Below the pieces are notes generated by a model. The model had not been told where the DNA came from and made no database searches. It saw nothing but the letters and a program-made list of their open reading frames with translations. From an uncultured Actinomycetes bacterium (GTDB lineage Bacteria; Actinomycetota; Actinomycetes; Nanopelagicales; Nanopelagicaceae), in contig CAIZHT010000093.1 of NCBI GenBank assembly GCA_903932885.1, positions 1 through 5,104 on the forward strand: a stretch of 5,104 nt of DNA, read 5' to 3'. A program made the position numbers and the translations under genes. Below are positions 1-5,104 of the stretch, piece after piece; the first letter of the stretch is position 1, and each line of letters begins with the position of its first letter.

Positions 1-691
1 AGATTTACAGAAGGCAGTAAAGAAGCATAATGCCGATTTAGGATTGGCATTTGATGGTGATGCCGATCGTTGCTTCTTAGTAGATGAGAACGGTGAGACC
101 GTAAATCCTTCTGACCTCACGTGCTTAGTTGCAGCAAGAGAATTAGCACGCGTACCGGGGTCAACAATAATTTATAACTTGATTTCTTCTAGAGCTGTTC
201 TCGAAGTTATTGAAGAAAATAGCGGCAAAGGATTGCGAAGTCGAGTTGGTCATTCATATATCAAAAAAATGATGGCTGATAGTGGAGCAATATTTGGTGG
301 AGAGCATTCAGGGCACTTTTATTTCAAAGATTTTTGGCGCGCGGATTCTGGAGCGCTAGCGGCATTGCATGCAATTGCAGCACTTGGATCGAATAAAGCA
401 TCAATATCAAAAATACTAAAGCCATATCAACGCTATGTATCAAGTGGTGAAATAAATTCAGTTGTATCAGATGCTCCTGCAGAGATGAAAAAAATCGAAG
501 AAAAATATGGTTCTCAATCTGGCGTCGAGATTGATCGCCTTGATGGATTGAGCGTCAATGGCGATACCTGGTGGTTCAATCTTCGTTCATCAAATACAGA
601 GCCACTGCTTCGCCTCAATGTAGAAGCGAAGACGCAGGCGCGCATGGAGAAGGTACGTGATGAGGTTCTCAAGGCAATCAAGGGTAAGTAA
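1..691 (+). CDS. manB: Phosphomannomutase (ManB / phosphohexomutase family), 5'-truncated by window edge
   Basis: The enzyme interconverts mannose-6-phosphate and mannose-1-phosphate in the cytoplasm, feeding GDP-mannose and glycan synthesis. The reading frame is open from base 2, so the gene starts upstream; 229 residues are visible, about half of a usual protein of roughly 450. Numbering from the first visible codon, the metal-binding loop DGDADR is at 18-23, the sugar-recognition motif GEHSGH at 100-105, and the C-terminal phosphate-binding motif RSSNTEP at 195-201. The catalytic phosphoserine domain lies outside the window. An in-frame TTG at 44 sits inside the conserved LGLAFDGDADR segment and is not a start. 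The GEHSGH...FYFKDFWRADSG stretch resembles actinobacterial ManB more than phosphoglucomutases or GlmM, and a manB gene also lies upstream of sahH-mtrAB in Mycobacterium. Substrate preference between mannose and glucose cannot be settled from this half. It ends with TAA at 689-691. Confidence 0.9.
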   Translation, partial: DLQKAVKKHNADLGLAFDGDADRCFLVDENGETVNPSDLTCLVAARELARVPGSTIIYNLISSRAVLEVIEENSGKGLRSRVGHSYIKKMMADSGAIFGGEHSGHFYFKDFWRADSGALAALHAIAALGSNKASISKILKPYQRYVSSGEINSVVSDAPAEMKKIEEKYGSQSGVEIDRLDGLSVNGDTWWFNLRSSNTEPLLRLNVEAKTQARMEKVRDEVLKAIKGK

Positions 692-711
692 GCGCTGTAA
701 ACGCGCCCTTT

Positions 712-713
<2 letters not shown>
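692..713 (+). terminator. Weak terminator-like element after manB
   Basis: GCGC at 692-695 can pair with GCGC at 703-706 across a 7-nt loop. It is followed by CC and a run of five T (709-713). A stem of only 4 bp is short for an intrinsic terminator, so this may be chance; read-through from manB into ahcY is quite possible. Confidence 0.22.
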
Positions 714-2045
<1,332 letters not shown>

Positions 2046-2047
2046 CA

Positions 2048-2734
2048 ATGACTCTGGTTATGGTCGTCGATGACGATCAGGACCTTGCCGAAATGCTTAG
2101 CATCGTTCTCAACGGTGCTGGAATTGATGTTGATTTAGTTGCCCGTGGTGATGAAGTTCTAGAAGTCTTTAGAAATAATCCACCAGATTTAGTTCTACTC
2201 GATGTCATGCTTCCAGGAATCAATGGAATCGAAGTATGTAAGTTGATTCGAGCAGAATCAATGGTTCCAATCGTTATGTTGACTGCAAAAGGTGATACCC
2301 AGGATGTAGTTCTTGGCCTTGAAGCAGGGGCAGATGATTACATGGTCAAACCTTTTCGCCATCCTTCAGAATTGATAGCACGCATCAAAACACGTCTTCG
2401 TCGAACCAATTCAGATATTGCTGGATTGCTTGCAATTAGTGATCTTTCAATTGATGTTCAAGCCCATCATGTGCTTCGCGGTAATAAAGTTATTTCACTT
2501 ACTCGCCTCGAATTTGATTTACTCGTTGCCCTTGCTAAAGAGCCAGGACGTGTATTTACTCGAGATGCACTTTTGAGTGAAGTTTGGGGTTACCGCCATT
2601 CCACGGATACACGCCTAGTCAATGTCCATGTACAGAGATTACGTTCAAAAATCGAACACGATCCAGAAAACCCAGAAATAGTTGTAACGGTACGCGGAGT
2701 TGGTTACAAAGCAGGAGCATTGGTACATTCATAA
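2048..2734 (+). CDS. mtrA: Two-component response regulator MtrA (OmpR/PhoB family)
   Basis: MtrA is a DNA-binding regulator phosphorylated by MtrB. In actinobacteria it controls cell-wall, division and, in some lineages, replication genes. The receiver domain covers about residues 1-120, with acidic Asp8-Asp10, phospho-acceptor Asp52 (LLDVMLPG), Thr79, Tyr98 and Lys101. The winged-helix domain covers about 130-222, with recognition helix 187-202 (DTRLVNVHVQRLRSKIE) and wing RGVGYK at 216-221. The segments VPIVMLTAK, LEFDLLVALA, VWGYRH and VRGVGYKAG closely match mycobacterial MtrA, making this more specific than a generic OmpR call. Length (228) is normal. An extra residue follows the conserved KPF: KPF-RH-PSEL instead of KPF-x-PxEL. 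The ATG is 2 nt after the ahcY stop and has no good Shine-Dalgarno (only GGGA at 2029-2032), so translation is probably coupled to ahcY. Confidence 0.96.
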   Translation: MTLVMVVDDDQDLAEMLSIVLNGAGIDVDLVARGDEVLEVFRNNPPDLVLLDVMLPGINGIEVCKLIRAESMVPIVMLTAKGDTQDVVLGLEAGADDYMVKPFRHPSELIARIKTRLRRTNSDIAGLLAISDLSIDVQAHHVLRGNKVISLTRLEFDLLVALAKEPGRVFTRDALLSEVWGYRHSTDTRLVNVHVQRLRSKIEHDPENPEIVVTVRGVGYKAGALVHS

Positions 2735-2735
2735 A

Positions 2736-4280
2736 ATGCAAAGAGCGAACTTTCGACTAGGTAGCTCTCTAGCATTTCGCGTGATTCTTTCAACAGTATT
2801 GCTTTCATTATCAGTAGTTTGGCTGACTGGCTCTGCGCTCAACAATCAACTCTCAAAAGGTGTAAAACAAGTAAACCTGGATTCGGCAATAGTCGAAGCG
2901 CGATCAACTTTCTTCAACGCTCAATATCGATTAGCTCTTGTGCAAGGCGAAGCTGAACCAATTATCCGCACCCTAATAAATGATGTAATCACCTCTGCTA
3001 CAAGTCTTGGAACTACAGAAAATGCGAGACAGATTGCATTTCTAAAAACTCCTGGTCAACAGGGTACAAAATACGATTATCAAGTTACCTCCGAATTCTT
3101 GAGTCCAAATTCAATTGCTGAGAGTTTTAAGACTAAGGTAAGAAAATCCTCAGAACTCCAATGGATGTATTCATCGTTCGCATATCCAGGAAACATATCG
3201 ACCCCCGTGATAATTCTTGGCGATAAAGTAAAAGTTCCCAATGCGGGCCAATATGAACTCTATTTATTCATCTCTTTAGCAAGCCAAAACACAACCTTGG
3301 AGCTAATCCGTAGCTCACTTTTACTTACAGGATTTGCTCTCCTGGTTTTGATTGGGTTGATTACATGGCTTGTAGTAAGACAAGTTGTAAGACCTGTTCG
3401 AGAAGCCGCTCGAATTGCAACAGAGTTTACAAGTGGTGATTTTCGTCAACGTATGGATGTTCATACACGTGATGAAATATCCACCCTTGGTCATGCATTC
3501 AATGAGATGGCAGAGTCATTAGAAAAACAGATTGCCCGACTTGAAAACCTCTCGAGAGTTCAACAGCGTTTTGTTTCAGATGTGTCCCACGAATTGCGCA
3601 CACCATTGACTACCTTGCGAATGGCATCAGAAATTATTCATAGTGCTCGCGAATCATTTGATCCCAATGTTTCTCGTTCTGCAGAACTCTTAGTTGCCCA
3701 ACTCGATAGATTTGAGCGACTTCTCGAAGACTTGCTTGAAGTGAGTCGCTTTGATGCAGAAGTAGCAGTTCTTGAAGGTGTTGATTTTGACATTGTTAAT
3801 CTAGCCAGACGTTGTATTGAAGATCTGACCCTTGTCGCCTCTCAAAATTCAACTTCAATGGAGCTAAAAGTCTCTGATGAATCCATCATGCTCAATGCGG
3901 ATATTCGTAGAGTTGAACGCATTCTTCGCAATTTGCTCACTAATGCAATTGATCATGCTGATGGCAAACCTATTGAGGTAACCATTATGCATTCTGAACA
4001 TGATGTGGCAGTTGGCGTACGTGACTATGGAATTGGAATTGAACCTCACCTATTGAGTCGAGTATTTGATCGCTTCTGGCGTGCCGATCCATCGCGCGCA
4101 CGTGTCCGCGGAGGAACGGGTTTAGGGCTTTCAATAGCGCTTGAAGATGCACGATTGCATAATGGTGAATTAGAAGCATGGGGACGCCCACGCCATGGTG
4201 CTCATTTTGTGCTGACTCTTCCACGTCGAGAAAGATCAAGTATTGAAGCGCGATTGATAACACTCAAACCAGCGACCTAG
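2736..4280 (+). CDS. mtrB: Sensor histidine kinase MtrB
   Basis: MtrB is the membrane kinase that phosphorylates MtrA. In this 514-residue protein, transmembrane segment 1 is about 12-35, an extracytoplasmic sensor region about 36-193, transmembrane segment 2 about 194-214, and HAMP about 215-268. The H-box has phospho-acceptor His285 in SDVSHELRTPLTTLRMA. The ATP-binding domain has N-box RNLLTNAIDHA (398-408), G1 DYGIGI (430-435), F-box FDRFWRADPSR, and G2 GGTGLGL (459-465). The H-box, N-box and the tail EDARLHNGELEAWG match mycobacterial MtrB closely. At 514 residues it is shorter than the mycobacterial protein (567), with a compact sensor region and short ends. ATG at 2736 was chosen because it follows the mtrA stop by 1 nt, typical of coupled translation. 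An in-frame TTG at 2700 would add 12 residues overlapping the mtrA end but has no support. The gene normally downstream, lpqB, is absent. Confidence 0.95.
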   Translation: MQRANFRLGSSLAFRVILSTVLLSLSVVWLTGSALNNQLSKGVKQVNLDSAIVEARSTFFNAQYRLALVQGEAEPIIRTLINDVITSATSLGTTENARQIAFLKTPGQQGTKYDYQVTSEFLSPNSIAESFKTKVRKSSELQWMYSSFAYPGNISTPVIILGDKVKVPNAGQYELYLFISLASQNTTLELIRSSLLLTGFALLVLIGLITWLVVRQVVRPVREAARIATEFTSGDFRQRMDVHTRDEISTLGHAFNEMAESLEKQIARLENLSRVQQRFVSDVSHELRTPLTTLRMASEIIHSARESFDPNVSRSAELLVAQLDRFERLLEDLLEVSRFDAEVAVLEGVDFDIVNLARRCIEDLTLVASQNSTSMELKVSDESIMLNADIRRVERILRNLLTNAIDHADGKPIEVTIMHSEHDVAVGVRDYGIGIEPHLLSRVFDRFWRADPSRARVRGGTGLGLSIALEDARLHNGELEAWGRPRHGAHFVLTLPRRERSSIEARLITLKPAT

Positions 4281-4297
4281 TATCCACAACTATTTAC

Positions 4298-4316
4298 AGG
4301 TTTATTTCTAAAACCT
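4298..4316 (+). terminator. Small hairpin after mtrB, possible weak terminator
   Basis: AGGTTT (4298-4303) and AAACCT (4311-4316) form a perfect 6-bp inverted repeat with a 7-nt loop. It starts 18 nt after the mtrB stop and is followed by the moderately T-rich TAGTTCTTGT. The stem is A/T-rich and there is no clean U tract, so it would be a leaky terminator at best. Its position between mtrB and a likely new promoter fits a transcript boundary. Confidence 0.35.
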
Positions 4317-4323
4317 TAGTTCT

Positions 4324-4332
4324 TGTAATAAT
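4324..4332 (+). promoter_or_regulatory. Extended -10 promoter placing transcription start at the comF ATG
   Basis: TGT-AATAAT combines an extended -10 (TGn) with a hexamer one base off TATAAT. The last base of the hexamer (4332) is 5 nt before the A of the comF ATG (4338), the usual distance to a transcription start. There is no good -35 at 17 nt, as is common for extended -10 promoters; TTTACA at 4293-4298 is too far upstream. Together with the lack of a Shine-Dalgarno, this suggests a leaderless comF mRNA. Confidence 0.5.
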
Positions 4333-4337
4333 TCTCT

Positions 4338-4961
4338 ATGCAGTTGATTCAAGAACTCTCATCGCTAATATTTCCTAGCCGATGTATAGGATGCATGCAA
4401 TTAGGTCCAACCATTTGTTCGCAATGTCGCCTTTCATGGCACCCACATATTTTTAGGACACATGTCGATAATCTCCCCGTCACATCATCAATTATTTATT
4501 CGCCTATCGCAGCTCGAATATTGGTTGCCTCAAAGGAAGCGAATCGAAAAAGTGCAGATATATTGATTATTGATGCCATGCAGCATGTTTTAGAAAACTA
4601 TAAAGGAGATATTGCAAATCTTACTTTCATCCCTATGCCATCATCGAAAAAAGCGCTAAGAAAGCGCGGTCGAAACTTTATAGAATTCATTTGCGAAGAA
4701 TTGAATATTTCATATTCAAGCATTCTCTTTCATCAAAGAAGCGTAAAAGACCAAAGTGGACTCAATGCCCAAGAGCGTAGATTGAATCTAGTTGGTGCTT
4801 TTGGTCTGAAAAGTAGTGTGAGAATTTATGGAGATATTGTTTTAATCGATGATGTAGTTACAACGGGCTCGACTCTACGAGAGGCTCGGAGGGCGCTTTC
4901 CGCAGGCGGGCTACAGGTTTCGGCTGCAATTACCGCCTGCGTCGCTCAACCCCTACGATAG
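4338..4961 (+). CDS. comF: ComF family protein (phosphoribosyltransferase-like, competence-associated)
   Basis: ComF-family proteins join an N-terminal zinc-ribbon-like motif to a type I phosphoribosyltransferase fold. In naturally competent bacteria they are needed for cytoplasmic handling of imported DNA; their reaction is not established. In these 207 residues the four cysteines form C16-x2-C19 and C27-x2-C30. The central part contains FIPMPSSKKALRKRGRNF (typical ComF Pro and RGxN) and DQSGLNAQERRLNL. The PRPP-binding loop is DDVVTTGST (171-179). The ATG at 4338 is well bounded, because an in-frame TAA lies only 12 nt upstream (4326-4328) and the Cys motif begins at residue 16. No Shine-Dalgarno is visible. 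comF sits between mtrB/lpqB and hpf/secA in other actinobacteria, so its place here is conserved although both of those neighbours are missing. The last 100 bases are clearly more G+C-rich than the rest of the gene. Confidence 0.9.
   Translation: MQLIQELSSLIFPSRCIGCMQLGPTICSQCRLSWHPHIFRTHVDNLPVTSSIIYSPIAARILVASKEANRKSADILIIDAMQHVLENYKGDIANLTFIPMPSSKKALRKRGRNFIEFICEELNISYSSILFHQRSVKDQSGLNAQERRLNLVGAFGLKSSVRIYGDIVLIDDVVTTGSTLREARRALSAGGLQVSAAITACVAQPLR
4901..4941 (+). repeat. 9-bp perfect inverted repeat inside the comF 3' end
   Basis: CGCAGGCGG (4901-4909) and CCGCCTGCG (4933-4941) are exact reverse complements separated by 23 nt. Such a G+C-rich stem stands out in this A+T-rich DNA. It lies just upstream of a second hairpin at the stop codon and could slow or end transcription, or protect the comF 3' end. 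It also encodes conserved-looking protein, so coincidence is possible. Confidence 0.45.
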
Positions 4962-4964
4962 GGG
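4950..4964 (+). terminator. Hairpin overlapping the comF stop codon
   Basis: CCCCTA (4950-4955) pairs perfectly with TAGGGG (4959-4964) over a 3-nt CGA loop; the comF TAG stop (4959-4961) is in the stem. CAA at 4947-4949 could extend it with TTG at 4967-4969 past a 2-nt bulge. No U run follows, so if it terminates it would be the U-less kind proposed for some actinobacteria. It may instead only attenuate read-through into secA or modulate comF termination. Confidence 0.4.
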
Positions 4965-5006
4965 GATTGATTCTCGTGGAGCTAAGCAAGCCCATGTGAT
5001 TAGAAA

Positions 5007-5014
5007 AGGTGAGG
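5007..5014 (+). promoter_or_regulatory. Ribosome binding site of secA
   Basis: AGGTGAGG sits 3 nt before the ATG at 5018, within an A/G-rich stretch starting at 5002. It supports that ATG over the internal one at codon 8. I saw no convincing separate promoter in 4962-5006. Confidence 0.65.
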
Positions 5015-5017
5015 TAT

Positions 5018-5104
5018 ATGCCAGCGTTTTTCGATCGAATGTTGCGTGCAGGTGAAGGACGCCAACTTCGTGAACTTGAAAAACTCGTAAAACTGGTTAA
5101 TGCC
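5018..5104 (+). CDS. secA: Preprotein translocase ATPase SecA, N-terminal fragment cut by window edge
   Basis: SecA is the peripheral ATPase that drives unfolded preproteins through SecYEG. Only 29 codons are visible, beginning MPAFFDRMLRAGEGRQLREL. The pattern (hydrophobic start, L-R-A-G-E-G, then a charged helix ending in LVKLVNA) matches the SecA N-terminus of other actinobacteria, such as the RAGEG-type start in Streptomyces. Synteny adds weight, since secA closes the mtrAB-comF block in actinobacteria. No nucleotide-binding motif is inside the window, so the call relies on the N-terminus and context. It could be the housekeeping SecA1; a SecA2 is less likely at this locus. The reading frame stays open to the end of the window. 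Confidence 0.85.
   Translation, partial: MPAFFDRMLRAGEGRQLRELEKLVKLVNA

Noticed and set aside
44..691. A complete 215-residue gene starting at the TTG at 44
   Set aside because: The frame is open to the window start and the upstream codons continue the conserved phosphohexomutase sequence before DGDADR. It is the truncated end of a longer gene.
2700..2735. Upstream TTG start for mtrB adding 12 residues
   Set aside because: It would overlap the conserved MtrA tail, has no Shine-Dalgarno, and the ATG 1 nt after the mtrA stop is the simpler coupled start.
3985..4263. Reverse-strand open frame opposite the mtrB ATPase domain
   Set aside because: It is antisense to the conserved N, G1 and G2 boxes and has low-complexity His/Leu-rich content typical of shadow frames.
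4967..5003. secA promoter with -35 TTGATT at 4967-4972
   Set aside because: No TANNNT or TATAAT-like box lies 16-19 nt downstream; the closest A/T-rich stretch (TGATTAG, 4997-5003) is too far away.

Overview
The window looks like a chromosomal fragment from a streamlined, low-G+C actinobacterium. The best guess is the freshwater acI / Nanopelagicales type (Planktophila, Nanopelagicus); this placement is an inference. It rests on three things: the MtrA and MtrB proteins are unmistakably actinobacterial, the gene order follows the actinobacterial manB...sahH-mtrA-mtrB-(lpqB)-comF-(hpf)-secA block, and the DNA is A+T-rich by eye with very short gaps between genes.

Layout, all on the + strand. 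Positions 1-691: 3' half of a phosphomannomutase (manB), cut by the window edge. Positions 692-758: short spacer with a clear Shine-Dalgarno and weak promoter/terminator-like elements. Positions 759-2045: complete S-adenosylhomocysteine hydrolase (ahcY). Positions 2048-2734: response regulator MtrA, 2 nt after ahcY. Positions 2736-4280: sensor kinase MtrB, 1 nt after mtrA. Positions 4281-4337: spacer with a small hairpin and an extended -10 element. Positions 4338-4961: ComF-family phosphoribosyltransferase-like protein, probably translated from a leaderless mRNA. Positions 4962-5017: spacer. Positions 5018-5104: first 29 codons of SecA, cut by the window edge. There is no gene-free stretch over 300 bases, and I saw no RNA gene, mobile element or CRISPR array.

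How the genes relate: ahcY-mtrA-mtrB are packed so tightly that they must share transcripts. This places an activated-methyl-cycle enzyme upstream of, and probably translationally coupled to, the envelope/cell-division two-component system. comF has its own promoter signature.

The points most worth a second look are these. The ahcY product is of the short archaeal/Thermotoga type, although it sits at the locus where well-known actinobacteria carry the long type. The locus lacks lpqB, hpf and tmk. MtrA carries a one-residue insertion just after its conserved Lys-Pro-Phe. The comF start appears leaderless. Two inverted repeats lie at the comF 3' end just before secA. I found no clearly new multi-gene system; this is mostly a reduced version of a known core locus.
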